NCBI GenBank assembly: GCA_051650305.1
Contig: JBOFIT010000025.1
Coordinates: forward strand, 1 to 34,345
Source of the DNA: JBOFDK01 sp051650305
GTDB taxonomy: Bacteria > Bacillota > Clostridia > Lachnospirales > Cellulosilyticaceae
DNA: 34,345 nt
Direction: 5' to 3'
Positions 14,867-23,814 of this stretch are shown piece by piece. The translations under genes were made by a program, and so were the position numbers. Under the pieces are notes generated by a model. That model was not told where the DNA came from and did no database searches. It saw only the letters and a program-made list of their open reading frames with translations. Position 1 is the first letter of the stretch, and each line of letters opens with the position of its first letter.

Positions 14867-15496
14867 ATGAGCAAAGTATTTATCATGAATCACCCACTTA
14901 TTCAACACAAGGTGTCTCGTTTAAGAGATATCGAGACAGGATCAAAAGAATTCCGTGAGCTTGTACGTGAAATTTCACAATTTATGTGTTTTGAAGCAAC
15001 ACGTGACCTTCCTCTTGAAGATTACGAAGTTGAAACACCAATCGGTAAAGCAATCGGTAAACGTATCGCTGGTAAAAACATGAGTATCGTACCTATCCTT
15101 CGTGCAGGTCTTGGTATGGTAGATGGTATGCTTGACCTTGTACCAACTGCAAAAGTAGGCCACATCGGTTTATACCGTGACCCTGAAACACTTCAACCAG
15201 TAGAGTACTACTGCAAACTTCCAGCTGATATCGAGGAAAGAGACTTATTCGTACTTGATCCAATGCTTGCAACAGGTGGTTCAGCAGTAGCTGCTATCCA
15301 ATTCATCAAAGATAAAGGTGCAAAGAACATCAACTTCCTTTGCCTTATTGCTGCTCCTGAAGGTATCAAAAAACTTCAAGAAGCACATCCAGATGTACAA
15401 ATCTACGTTGCTTGCTTAGATGAAAAACTTAACGATCATGGTTATATCGTTCCTGGTCTAGGTGATGCTGGCGACCGTTTATTCGGCACAAAATAA
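14867..15496 (+). CDS. upp: Uracil phosphoribosyltransferase
   Basis: 209 residues, the normal length. Start at 14867 has AGGAGG 7 bases upstream; an upstream extension in the same frame lacks a ribosome site. Recognisable are HPLIQHKVSRLRD, VPILRAGLGMVDGML, the PRPP-binding loop LDPMLATGGSA and the C-terminal YIVPGLGDAGDRLFGT. It converts uracil and PRPP to UMP. Third gene of the operon. Confidence 0.97.
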   Translation: MSKVFIMNHPLIQHKVSRLRDIETGSKEFRELVREISQFMCFEATRDLPLEDYEVETPIGKAIGKRIAGKNMSIVPILRAGLGMVDGMLDLVPTAKVGHIGLYRDPETLQPVEYYCKLPADIEERDLFVLDPMLATGGSAVAAIQFIKDKGAKNINFLCLIAAPEGIKKLQEAHPDVQIYVACLDEKLNDHGYIVPGLGDAGDRLFGTK

Positions 15497-15525
15497 TACA
15501 CTTACATTTTGCTTGGAGGGAAAAT

Positions 15526-15969
15526 ATGCGACCTACATGGGATGAATATTTTATGGATATAGCAAATCTCGTGAAGACGAGATCAACCTGTATGCGAAGA
15601 CAAGTCGGAGCTGTCGTTGTGAAGGATAAGCGTATCTTATCTACGGGATACAACGGCTCCCCTACCGCTTGTCAACACTGTACAGATATAGGTTGCTTGA
15701 GAACAAAATTAGGTGTTCCTTCTGGTGAGAGGCATGAGCTATGTCGTGCCCTCCATGCAGAACAAAACGCTATTGCTCAAGCAGCTCATCATGGTATTTC
15801 AATGGCTGGGTCTACTATTTATGTAACGGCTCAACCTTGTAGCCTTTGTGCGAAGCTACTTATTAATGCAGGTATTACCCACATTATTTATGAAGGTGAT
15901 TACCCAGATACACTTTCAATGGAACTTTTGCAAGAAGCCGGCATCAAACTGACTCAATTTTCCCACTAA
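15526..15969 (+). CDS. comEB: Deoxycytidylate (dCMP) deaminase
   Basis: 147 residues. The zinc site is HAEQNAI plus PCSLCAKLL with the catalytic Glu in HAE; the extra cysteine and histidine stretch with CQHCTDIGCLR is typical of dCMP deaminases. The enzyme makes dUMP from dCMP and thus feeds thymidylate synthesis, which suits its place beside upp. Ribosome site GGAGGG 7 bases before the ATG. The name comEB follows Bacillus, where the gene sits in the competence locus. Confidence 0.92.
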   Translation: MRPTWDEYFMDIANLVKTRSTCMRRQVGAVVVKDKRILSTGYNGSPTACQHCTDIGCLRTKLGVPSGERHELCRALHAEQNAIAQAAHHGISMAGSTIYVTAQPCSLCAKLLINAGITHIIYEGDYPDTLSMELLQEAGIKLTQFSH

Positions 15970-16005
15970 AACAAATGACTTACATACTTTAAGGAGATGA
16001 AAAGC

Positions 16006-17037
16006 ATGAGCTTTGTTAGTTTATATATAATGGCTTTTGTGCTAGCCTTTATGATATCTTTTTTCACTACCCCACTAGCCAAAAAAATAGCTTTTAAGGT
16101 AGGTGCAATTGCCCAACCTAGAAAACGTGATATGCACTCTAAGCCTATCCCTCGTATGGGTGGTATCGCTATTGTAGCAGGGTTTCTCATTACTCTCTGC
16201 GTTACAATACGCTATATTACGATTCTAGATTGGAAACAAATTATAGGGATTACAGTAGGGGCTATTATAATCTTCTTGTTAGGCTTTTTTGATGATATTT
16301 ATGAACTTAATGCGAAAATTAAGTTCATCATTCAAATACTAGCTGCAACACTTGTAGCTTTATGCGGTGTTACCATTGAATTTATCTCAATTCCTATCCT
16401 TCCAGATACACCTTTCCTTCTCGATATGTTATCGATTCCGGTGACAGTCATTTGGATTGTAGGAATTACCAATGCAGTAAACTTTATTGATGGTCTCGAT
16501 GGCCTAGCTGCTGGTGTTTCCTCTATTGCTTCCTTATCACTGATGGTGCTTTCTATCCACAGTGGTTACCCGATAGCAGTTCTTCTGACAGCTATCCTTG
16601 CAGGTTCTTGCCTAGGCTTCTTGCCTTACAATTTCAACCCTGCATCAATCTTTATGGGAGATACTGGTTCTACCTTTTTAGGTTTTATACTAGGTGTCAC
16701 ATCAATCCTTGGTCTCCTCAAAGGTTATACCATCATTACCATTTTGGTAGCTGTCCTTATTCTAGGCCTACCAGTCTTTGATACAGCTTTTGCTATTCTT
16801 CGAAGACTTCTAGCTGGCAAGCCCATCACATCTCCAGACCGTGGTCACTTACACCATCGCCTTGTAGATAGAGGGTATAGTCATAAACGTGCTGTTATCA
16901 CACTTTACGGCATCAGCGGTGTCTTCGGCTTATCTGCTATCGGTCTGGCACGCCACGACTTTAGATTTATCGTAGCCGTATTTGTTATTATGGGGCTACT
17001 CTTATACTTCAATATGAAATCTATGTCAAAAGAATAA
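16006..17037 (+). CDS. tagO: Undecaprenyl-phosphate GlcNAc-1-phosphate transferase (TagO/WecA family)
   Basis: 343 residues, with about eleven membrane helices. The start at 16006 is set by AAGGAG 9 bases upstream; an ATG at 15997 overlaps that site. Family motifs are present: PIPRMGG, GFFDDIYELNAKIKF with the Asp pair, NAVNFIDGLDGLAAG, FMGDTGSTFLGF, and the C-terminal RGHLHHRL histidines. The enzyme transfers GlcNAc-1-phosphate to undecaprenyl phosphate, the first membrane step of teichoic acid or surface polysaccharide synthesis. Last gene of the tsaC operon. In many clostridia such a gene lies upstream of the atp operon; here a terminator follows instead. Confidence 0.93.
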   Translation: MSFVSLYIMAFVLAFMISFFTTPLAKKIAFKVGAIAQPRKRDMHSKPIPRMGGIAIVAGFLITLCVTIRYITILDWKQIIGITVGAIIIFLLGFFDDIYELNAKIKFIIQILAATLVALCGVTIEFISIPILPDTPFLLDMLSIPVTVIWIVGITNAVNFIDGLDGLAAGVSSIASLSLMVLSIHSGYPIAVLLTAILAGSCLGFLPYNFNPASIFMGDTGSTFLGFILGVTSILGLLKGYTIITILVAVLILGLPVFDTAFAILRRLLAGKPITSPDRGHLHHRLVDRGYSHKRAVITLYGISGVFGLSAIGLARHDFRFIVAVFVIMGLLLYFNMKSMSKE

Positions 17038-17053
17038 AGGCTTTATACCTTAC

Positions 17054-17084
17054 AAAAAAACACTAGGCATCTAGTGTTTTTTTT
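17054..17084 (+). terminator. Terminator of the tsaC-tagO operon
   Basis: AAAAAACACTAG / CTAGTGTTTTTT stem with loop GCAT and a T-run. Confidence 0.93.
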
Positions 17085-17119
17085 GTACGAAAAAGAGTCT
17101 ATGCCTTAAAAGACTAAGG

Positions 17120-17128
17120 TGCTATAAT
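17120..17128 (+). promoter_or_regulatory. Extended -10 promoter
   Basis: TGCTATAAT, 33 bases before the phospholipase-family gene. Confidence 0.55.
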
Positions 17129-17161
17129 AAGATTAATTCATTTATAGAAGGAGTCGTTTGT

Positions 17162-18142
17162 ATGCCTGACACAATTAGTCACTACTTATTTGGTCTTGAT
17201 ACAACTAAAAATATTCCCGAGTCTCCCCTGTACCGCATCATCAAAGAACACCGTAATCTCTTCTTTATCGGCTGTCAGGGACCAGACCCCATGTATTATC
17301 ACAGACCTTATAAAAAAGAAAATTATAGTTATGTAGCTGCCCGTATGCACTCTGAACAGACCGGCTATTTTCTTTCATCTTCCCTTTGTTACCTCAAAAA
17401 ATTCAAAGATACTCCTCAGTTTTTTGAGCCTTGCTTAGCATACATATGCGGTATGCTTTGTCATTACGCCCTAGATACAACAACGCACCCTTATATCTTC
17501 TACTTAGGTGGTCGTTTTATACCAGATGACCCTTCTACACACAAGTACAAAGGCCTTCATAAGCAGATCGAAATGGCTTTAGATACCCTTCTACTTCAAG
17601 AAATATTCGGACTTAAAGCCAATCAATTTAAGGTGCATAAACACATCGTCAAAGATATCCCGATACCAGATGTGATCTTATCACTCTACGAGGAACTCCT
17701 CTTTTCTATCTATGCCATCTCTGACGGATCCATGATTTTCAAGCAATCTTATCAGGATTTCCGAAGTTATTATAAGGTTACTTATGACCACTTCGGAGTA
17801 AAGAAAAACTTCGCTTCTACAATTTCTCCACTACTTCCACAAAAAGTAGCAGACATTTCAAGCGTCTTTTCTTATCATCACTGTGTGGATGAGTTTACAG
17901 ACTATCTTAATGCTGAGAAAAACGTATGGCTACACCCTGTCACAGGTAATGTCTATACCCATAGCTTCAAAGACCTTATCCGTAATGCTCATAAGATTTC
18001 TTCCAAGCTACTCTTGGGTGCTTGGGACTTCTTAGAGTCTGAGATAACTTTAGAAGAATTAGAAGCACTTCTTCCTAATATTTCATACCTAACGGGTCTA
18101 CCACTTGCCGATACGAGACCGATGCATTATTATAAATTTTAA
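17162..18142 (+). CDS. Zinc-dependent phospholipase C family protein
   Basis: 326 residues. The N-terminal 200 residues match the zinc-dependent phospholipase C fold (PF00882): SHYLFGLD at the start, GCQGPDPMYYH, MHSEQTGYF, CHYALDTTTHPYIFY and LHKQIEMALD supply the His/Asp metal ligands in the usual order. There is no signal peptide, so unlike the clostridial alpha toxin it should be cytoplasmic. Many such proteins are common in Lachnospiraceae and their substrate is unknown; calling it a phospholipase is by fold only. Transcribed alone from an extended -10 promoter. Confidence 0.85.
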   Translation: MPDTISHYLFGLDTTKNIPESPLYRIIKEHRNLFFIGCQGPDPMYYHRPYKKENYSYVAARMHSEQTGYFLSSSLCYLKKFKDTPQFFEPCLAYICGMLCHYALDTTTHPYIFYLGGRFIPDDPSTHKYKGLHKQIEMALDTLLLQEIFGLKANQFKVHKHIVKDIPIPDVILSLYEELLFSIYAISDGSMIFKQSYQDFRSYYKVTYDHFGVKKNFASTISPLLPQKVADISSVFSYHHCVDEFTDYLNAEKNVWLHPVTGNVYTHSFKDLIRNAHKISSKLLLGAWDFLESEITLEELEALLPNISYLTGLPLADTRPMHYYKF

Positions 18143-18184
18143 AGAGAAGGCCCCATACCAATTGGTAAGGAGCCTTCTCTTTTT
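18143..18184. terminator. Bidirectional terminator
   Basis: AAAGAGAAGGC / GCCTTCTCTTT outer stem with an inner CCATACC/GGTAAGG stem around AATT. Shared by the convergent phospholipase-family and RelA/SpoT-domain genes. Confidence 0.9.
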
Positions 18185-19667
18185 ATAGTTTATCGATATA
18201 TTTGACGATACTCTTATGAATATCTATATTAGATTCACTTTTTCTTACATCTTCAAGGAAATCTAACACTTGCCCTGCCTCTATATCCATATCAAAAGTA
18301 GAATAAATACGTAGTTCTAAAAGTTGTAGATAGATATCCTTCTCCATCTCCCATTCCTTCGCACTTCTTATGTTTCTACTAATGGTATCAATGACATTAT
18401 TAAAGATGCGTATGATTTGATCGATCATATTGTCATATAAAGCTTCTACTGTATTCATCTCCATAAAAGCCTTTGCAAACTGTAGCATCAGTTGATCGAC
18501 GATGACTTTTGCAGTCTCTTCATCCATCTGTGCTTTCAGTGTCTCGATATGGATACCTTTGTAGAAACGATCTCTATAAAAAACTATAAACTTCTCAAAA
18601 TCTAAGACATTACTCTCTGGCTCCACTTGAAAAAGAATCTTAAAGAAGAGTGTCCATTGGAACTGTGTGTTAATGATGCCTTGAATGAAGTCTCCTATAG
18701 TTTCAGTGAATTTATCTTCATAAACACAATTTCTCTCAAACACAATAGGTTCTGTAAAGGCTACTTCTGTATTTTCGATTTGATTAAGTCTACTAAAAGC
18801 ACCAACCACTGTTGTATGGTAGTCCATTTCATCGCCATCTAGTACGTTTCTAAAGACATACTTCACAATGGTATCACAAGACTTCCTAAAGTCTACCAGT
18901 ATACCTATACTTGACTTAATTTTAAGTGCAAACAAATCATACATCACCTTTGATAGAAGCTTTTGCAACTGAGCTTTTCGCCCATTATTACTGGTAGCAT
19001 CCCCACGGTCAAACTGATTCGATATGAGTAGTAATTGCTGGTCAATAGTTGTTAAGCTGTTCTTAATAGAACTCATAATGTCCTTATAAAAACGATCAGC
19101 TATGATATAGTTATAATTTTTATAAATAACTTTATGCTCGATTTCACTCCAGAAAATATTAACCAGTGATTTAATCTGAACCTCAAAATTAATACACATG
19201 CCTTGAGATAAATACTTGCCATCGATACGGTACATCTTCACGCCATTTTTCTGCGACTTTGGTTGCTTACTCTCTAATTCGAGTAAGATATTTGGGCTAG
19301 CTTGGTGATAGAAGAAACCTTTATATGTATCAGATGGTACGCTAAAGTACTTACGTATTAATTTATAGAGGGCAATTTCATCTCCTATAAAACGACATTC
19401 AAGTCGAATACCGATAAGGTCTGATAAATTCTCAAAAAGTCCCTCTACAGTTTGGTATCTACTAAAATAATCATATCTCAAAATCTTTTCTTTTAAGCTC
19501 TGCTTAGATTTTACACGCGAATTAATATTTAAAAAGCCATCATTGCTTCCATCAAGCATATTATCAAAAAACTCTTCAATCTCTCTATTAGCAATGTCTA
19601 ACTCTATTTTTATATCCTCCAGATGCATGAGTACATCTTCGATGTATTGGAACATTTCTAATGTCAT
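18183..19667 (-). CDS. RelA/SpoT-domain protein with long unassigned C-terminus
   Basis: 494 residues from the ATG at 19667, which has AAGGAG 8 bases upstream. Residues about 45-190 form a (p)ppGpp synthetase-like domain: NSRVKSKQSLKEKI (R51, K53), DLIGIRLE (D83), KGFFYHQ (H121), FEVQIKS (E162) and FWSEIEHKVIYKNY. The Asp and Glu that bind metal and activate the ribose hydroxyl in Rel synthetases appear retained, so pyrophosphokinase activity, or a related transferase activity, is possible. There is no HD hydrolase, TGS or ACT domain. About 270 mostly helical C-terminal residues match nothing I know. It differs from small alarmone synthetases (about 210 residues) by this tail. Transcribed alone. 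Confidence 0.82.
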   Translation of the reverse strand: MTLEMFQYIEDVLMHLEDIKIELDIANREIEEFFDNMLDGSNDGFLNINSRVKSKQSLKEKILRYDYFSRYQTVEGLFENLSDLIGIRLECRFIGDEIALYKLIRKYFSVPSDTYKGFFYHQASPNILLELESKQPKSQKNGVKMYRIDGKYLSQGMCINFEVQIKSLVNIFWSEIEHKVIYKNYNYIIADRFYKDIMSSIKNSLTTIDQQLLLISNQFDRGDATSNNGRKAQLQKLLSKVMYDLFALKIKSSIGILVDFRKSCDTIVKYVFRNVLDGDEMDYHTTVVGAFSRLNQIENTEVAFTEPIVFERNCVYEDKFTETIGDFIQGIINTQFQWTLFFKILFQVEPESNVLDFEKFIVFYRDRFYKGIHIETLKAQMDEETAKVIVDQLMLQFAKAFMEMNTVEALYDNMIDQIIRIFNNVIDTISRNIRSAKEWEMEKDIYLQLLELRIYSTFDMDIEAGQVLDFLEDVRKSESNIDIHKSIVKYIDKL

Positions 19668-19846
19668 TTCACCAACTCCTTCCCTTACATTATACAACAA
19701 AAAAGTTAATCAAACATAAATATTTTGTGAATATTTCTTACATTTTCTGTATATTTAGATAGCTATCCCTCGTATTATGCAGTATAATATGAAGTGGCAC
19801 TTTCCTAGTGTAGACTATTAATCAAATTATTTATATAGGTGATACC

Positions 19847-21916
19847 ATGAAAATACAATCTCCATCTTTACATATTTTAACTTTGCTTTTTATGGCATGC
19901 TTTGCTACCTTACCATTTACTCATACGACTATCACACCTGCATTTACTTTTCTTTTATTTATTATTTATTTTGTTATTCTAAGCATCTCCATTCTTGTAA
20001 TGGGACTTTCTACCCTTAACTTACCGGAATTTTCCTTTTTATCAGGATGTTCTTTTTTTATAGGTGGCTATCTTTTATTTACAGCACTTCACTTTCCCAT
20101 TATCTTCTTCTTTGCTGTATTTAATTATTTAGATATGAGTATTATTACACCTTATTATCTAGTTATTTATACGATCCTTTTAGTGTTCTTTATTTCAACT
20201 TTACTCATCTTGTTCTTCTGCTACAAGCGTTGGAATACCTCGTATCTTTCTAGTAAGATGAAACCTATATGTCAGCTTCTATTTTTAGCGTATTTTGTAG
20301 TTTTATGCATTGAACAGTATCTCATTTTTAAGATGCCGTCTTTATTTCTCTCGATAAATATTTCTGTACTTGAAAAAATTATCTTTCTATTAATCTTAAT
20401 AAGTACTGTACTTTGTATCATCTGCCTGTATAAGAGTACTAGACTTGCTACCAAATGCTCTTTTAAAAACGTTAAAGTCTATATCAGTTTATTGCTATGG
20501 AGTTATATCTTTTCTTTAAGTTTAGGTCTATTTCACATACAAACCATAGACTTTGATTTACTTTCTATATGCTTAATTTATCTCTGTGGCGTACGCATCT
20601 TTTTATTGACATTCCATCATGCCTATATGCCACAATTTAATACATTCTCTGATAAATTAACGGTTCATTCACAAAATAGCATCTTAATGAATCAGTACGT
20701 CGAAAATATAATGAAATCTCAAGAATCTATGGTCCAGCACTATTCACAAGTAGATGCTATGTACACTCAGATGATGCTCTTTTACCCTGATGCACTTTTC
20801 ATTATGCTGAATGATCAAATCATTCATGTGAATAGCCATGCAGTGTCTTTATTAGGCGTAGATTCTCCTAATGATATGCTTGATACGCCTTTTACGCGCT
20901 ATCTCCATGAAGATTCATTAGAAACAGTATCTTCCATCCTTTTCCGCCTTCGAAATCATACCATTTCTCAAGAAACAGCGGAAATCGAAATTATTACCAC
21001 TCAAGGCAATCGTATAGAGATAGAAGCACTTTTTATCCTGTCTAGAGAACGTGGCGATGATGTCTTTATCATTTCTGCTCGTGATATTTCTGACCGTAAA
21101 CAACAAGCCTTACTTTCTCAACAAGTGGCTATCGAGAAACTTAAAGTAGAATTCTTCTCTACCCTTTCTCACGAGCTAAAGACACCGGTCAATATCATTT
21201 ATAGTGCTGTACAGCTTCAAAATAATCTCCTTCATACAGGAGAACTTAAGAAAGCCTGTCATTATAATACGATGATTAGCCAAAACTGTATGAGGCTTCT
21301 CAGACTCCTCAATAACTTACTTGATATCAATCGTATTGAAAGTAATTACTTCACTTTTAATCCTCAATATATCAATGTGGTTACATTAACAGAAAGTATA
21401 CTTACCTCTATTCAGCCATTCGCTAAACGCAAGAACATTACACCGATTTTTGATACTTCCGATGAAGATATCTTTGCTTATCTAGACCCAGACCTCTTTG
21501 AACGTATCTTACTTAATCTTTTTTCCAATGCGATTAAATATACACAAGGCGGTGGGCATTTATGGGTAACTATAGGCTGTACTTCTAGAGAATTTATCCT
21601 ATCTGTCAAAGATGATGGTGTAGGTATCCCCAACAATAAACTAGAGCACATCTTCCAGCGGTTTTTCCGTGTGGATAATGGTTTGATTCGCCAAGCTGAA
21701 GGGGCTGGCATCGGCCTATCTCTCGTCAAATCCTTAGTAGAACTTAGTAAAGGTAAGATTAATGTACAAAGTCATGAAGGTATCGGGAGTGAATTCTTCC
21801 TTACTTTCCAGACTGTCTCACCGGATACACTCACACACTTTGATGAATCTTCTTTTTCTTACACGACCAGTAAAGGAAAAGTAGAGATTGAGTTTTCCGA
21901 TGTTTTCATCAGTTAG
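19847..21916 (+). CDS. Membrane-bound PAS histidine kinase (MASE3-like sensor)
   Basis: 689 residues. Residues 1-265 contain about eight hydrophobic helices that resemble a MASE3-type membrane sensor. A PAS domain follows (about 305-420), then a HisKA domain with the phospho-acceptor H442 in TLSHELKTP, and a HATPase domain with NLFSNAIKYTQGGG, VKDDGVGIP and GAGIGLSLVK. The kinase should autophosphorylate in response to an unknown membrane or redox signal. No response regulator gene lies next to it, so it is an orphan kinase in this window. Orphan kinases of this build often feed Spo0A in clostridia, which would suit the sporulation genes nearby; that is inference. A TATAAT lies at 19793-19798. 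Confidence 0.9.
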   Translation: MKIQSPSLHILTLLFMACFATLPFTHTTITPAFTFLLFIIYFVILSISILVMGLSTLNLPEFSFLSGCSFFIGGYLLFTALHFPIIFFFAVFNYLDMSIITPYYLVIYTILLVFFISTLLILFFCYKRWNTSYLSSKMKPICQLLFLAYFVVLCIEQYLIFKMPSLFLSINISVLEKIIFLLILISTVLCIICLYKSTRLATKCSFKNVKVYISLLLWSYIFSLSLGLFHIQTIDFDLLSICLIYLCGVRIFLLTFHHAYMPQFNTFSDKLTVHSQNSILMNQYVENIMKSQESMVQHYSQVDAMYTQMMLFYPDALFIMLNDQIIHVNSHAVSLLGVDSPNDMLDTPFTRYLHEDSLETVSSILFRLRNHTISQETAEIEIITTQGNRIEIEALFILSRERGDDVFIISARDISDRKQQALLSQQVAIEKLKVEFFSTLSHELKTPVNIIYSAVQLQNNLLHTGELKKACHYNTMISQNCMRLLRLLNNLLDINRIESNYFTFNPQYINVVTLTESILTSIQPFAKRKNITPIFDTSDEDIFAYLDPDLFERILLNLFSNAIKYTQGGGHLWVTIGCTSREFILSVKDDGVGIPNNKLEHIFQRFFRVDNGLIRQAEGAGIGLSLVKSLVELSKGKINVQSHEGIGSEFFLTFQTVSPDTLTHFDESSFSYTTSKGKVEIEFSDVFIS

Positions 21917-21939
21917 AAGGATTTTCTTAGTATTTAAAG

Positions 21940-21976
21940 AGGGGCTATTGCACACTGTGCAATAGCCCCTTTTTAT
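21940..21976. terminator. Bidirectional terminator
   Basis: GGGGCTATTGCACA / TGTGCAATAGCCCC with a T-run to the right and an A-rich left flank; serves the kinase and the convergent AbrB-type gene. Confidence 0.92.
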
Positions 21977-21979
21977 ATT

Positions 21980-22243
21980 TTACTCAACTACTTTAAGTCC
22001 TGCCATTTTTGCAAGTTCTAAAACAGTTGCTCTTGATATTTTCTTTCCTTTGTAATCAATTAAATCTTCCATACTACCATTAAAGATATCGGCTGGCTCG
22101 TATTTTTTTAAGATGATTTTTTCATCGTCGACAAAAATTTCTAATGCATCTTTCTCATTAATGTCTAGATTTCTTCTTAATTCAATTGGTAATACAACAC
22201 GCCCTAGCTCGTCAACCTTTCTTACAATACCTGTTGATTTCAC
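21980..22243 (-). CDS. AbrB/SpoVT-type transition-state regulator
   Basis: 87 residues. The N-terminal swapped-hairpin domain is unmistakable: STGIVRKVDELGRVVLPIE, then LDINEKDALEIFVDDEKIILKKY. A C-terminal extension of about 35 residues follows, as in AbrB itself. Such proteins are dimeric or tetrameric DNA-binding regulators that repress or tune stationary-phase and sporulation genes. Start codon is GTG with AGAGGA 5 bases upstream. It is divergent from spmAB with a 370-base spacer. Whether it is AbrB, Abh or a clostridial paralogue cannot be told. Confidence 0.92.
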   Translation of the reverse strand: MKSTGIVRKVDELGRVVLPIELRRNLDINEKDALEIFVDDEKIILKKYEPADIFNGSMEDLIDYKGKKISRATVLELAKMAGLKVVE

Positions 22244-22302
22244 TACAATCCTCTCCCTTTTCCAAAAAATTTAAACCCAAATTTTCTTTTATCTACTTAT
22301 CC

Positions 22303-22331
22303 AAAATACCATAATTAGAAATAAAAGTCAA
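22303..22331 (-). promoter_or_regulatory. Promoter of the AbrB-type gene
   Basis: Minus strand TTGACT (22331-22326), 17-base spacer ending TGG, and TATTTT (22308-22303): a good -35 with an extended -10. Confidence 0.7.
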
Positions 22332-22614
22332 TTATTCGTTTGTAATTTTTTATCGATTTTTAGATAATTGCTTTAATTTAATACTATAATATTGCTTAAC
22401 TCAATAGAATGTACCTATTTTCCTTAAATTAAATTGATTTTTTTGTCGTTTTTTGTTTTTAAAACTCATTTTTTAGGAGGTTGGATCTTTTTCTTAATTA
22501 CCAGTATTGTATTTTAATTCCATTTCTTTCGGTAGTCTTTTTAGTTTCTTCCTGGCATATAGTATAAGGACAAGTCTCTCATTTATTTCTTATTTTCTCT
22601 GCAAGGAGGTTTTT
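22332..22614 (+). promoter_or_regulatory. Upstream region of spmA with a possible sporulation-type -10
   Basis: AT-rich, no gene seen. It holds a ribosome-site-like TTAGGAGG (22473-22480) with no usable start codon after it, and GCATATAGTATA (22555-22566), of which CATATAGT resembles the sigma-E -10 (CATACAnT) and CATAtagTA the sigma-K -10. No convincing -35. The same 12-mer recurs before the holin gene. Confidence 0.35.
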
Positions 22615-23193
22615 ATGCTTAATTATCTTTGGTGTTTTATGGTTGTTTTTTCTGTCTTGATGGCAGGCTTTAGCGGCAGTATGCCTGCTCTAACTACAAG
22701 CATTTTAGAATCAAGTCAATCCGCAGTAGAGCTTTGTATCAAAGCCTGTGGATCTCTTACTATGTGGATGGGTATTATGTATATTGCTGAAAAAGCTCAG
22801 CTTATTGATGCACTATCTAGACGTATGACCCCTCTTCTCGATTTTCTTTTTCCTGATGTCCCTAGAACCCATCCAGCTCGTAAGTATATTGCTACCAATA
22901 TTATTGCAAATTTTCTAGGTCTTGGCTGGGCGGCTACCCCTCCTGGTCTTAAAGCCATGCAAGAGCTTCAGAAACTTAATAAGCATACCCATACCGCCAC
23001 CCATGCCATGTGTATGTTTCTTATCGTAAACATATCTACTATCCAGCTGGTGTCTATTCAGCTCATCGCATACAGACAAGCCTTTGGTTCTCAGAATGCT
23101 ACAATCGTAGTTGCTCCATCCATGATTGCTACACTGGCTTCTGCTTGTGTCGGTATTTTACTTGGAAAACTTTTGTATCGTAAGGGGGATTGA
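22615..23193 (+). CDS. spmA: Spore maturation protein A
   Basis: 192 residues from the ATG at 22615, which has AAGGAGG 5 bases upstream; a longer open frame upstream lacks a ribosome site. Strongly hydrophobic, with MAGFSGSMPALTTSILESS, MWMGIMYIAEKA, and ATNIIANFLGLGWAATPPGLKAM, the signature of SpmA and of the related nucleoside-gate fold. In Bacillus spmA and spmB are sigma-E genes needed for spore core dehydration. One base separates its stop from spmB, so translation is probably coupled. Its presence marks the host as a spore former. Confidence 0.95.
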   Translation: MLNYLWCFMVVFSVLMAGFSGSMPALTTSILESSQSAVELCIKACGSLTMWMGIMYIAEKAQLIDALSRRMTPLLDFLFPDVPRTHPARKYIATNIIANFLGLGWAATPPGLKAMQELQKLNKHTHTATHAMCMFLIVNISTIQLVSIQLIAYRQAFGSQNATIVVAPSMIATLASACVGILLGKLLYRKGD

Positions 23194-23194
23194 A

Positions 23195-23728
23195 ATGAAG
23201 TTTTTATTAGCTCTTTCTGATTTTATGATGCCTTGTGTCATGCTCTTTATCATCTGCTATGCCCTCTTCAAAGGGATCAACGTCTTTGAAGCCTTCATCT
23301 CAGGTGCTAAAGAAGGAATTAACGTAGTTCTTTCTATTTTACCCACTCTTGTAGGCCTTCTTTTGGCAGTAGGCATGCTTCGCGCCTCTGGTGGCTTAGA
23401 TGGCATCGTACGCCTCATCTCACCACTTCTACAGTTTACTCATTTCCCAACGGAAGCCGTCCCTATCGCACTTCTTCGTACGTTTTCTTCTTCTGCTTCT
23501 ATGGGACTTGTGGTGGATATCTTCAAGAACTTTGGTCCTGATTCTTTCTTAGGTCAACTCGTGTCAGTCATCGCTGGTTGTACTGAAAGTATCTTCTATA
23601 CCTTGTCTGTTTATTTTATGAGCGTACATATCAAAAACACCCGCTACACAGTGGTTGTAGCACTTCTTGCATCACTTACCGGCATTATTGTCGCTTATCA
23701 ATTAAGCTGTCATCTTTTTGGCATATAA
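23195..23728 (+). CDS. spmB: Spore maturation protein B
   Basis: 177 residues from the ATG at 23195; GGGGG and the spmA stop lie just upstream. Motifs typical of SpmB: FEAFISGAKEGINVVLSILP, LVGLLLAVGMLRASGGLDG, SSSASMGLVVDIFKNFGPDS and AGCTESIFYTLSVYF. A membrane partner of SpmA in spore core dehydration. No clear terminator follows before the next promoter. Confidence 0.95.
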   Translation: MKFLLALSDFMMPCVMLFIICYALFKGINVFEAFISGAKEGINVVLSILPTLVGLLLAVGMLRASGGLDGIVRLISPLLQFTHFPTEAVPIALLRTFSSSASMGLVVDIFKNFGPDSFLGQLVSVIAGCTESIFYTLSVYFMSVHIKNTRYTVVVALLASLTGIIVAYQLSCHLFGI

Positions 23729-23750
23729 TTCTACTTTTTTAGTTGAAAAA

Positions 23751-23759
23751 TGGTATAAT
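23751..23759 (+). promoter_or_regulatory. Extended -10 promoter of the MORN gene
   Basis: TGGTATAAT, 55 bases before the start codon. Confidence 0.6.
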
Positions 23760-23814
23760 GACACTAGAATACTCTTATATAAATTACATTTTTTAGCGAA
23801 AGAAGGGTGAACAC

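Noticed and set aside
18183..19700. Toxin-antitoxin system of the toxSAS type
   Set aside because: No small partner gene is next to the RelA/SpoT-domain gene; both neighbours are separated by a terminator or are divergent.
22475..22560. Small gene after the AGGAGG at 22475-22480
   Set aside because: The only near start codon (TTG) touches the AGGAGG with no spacing, and the 28-codon frame is not convincing.
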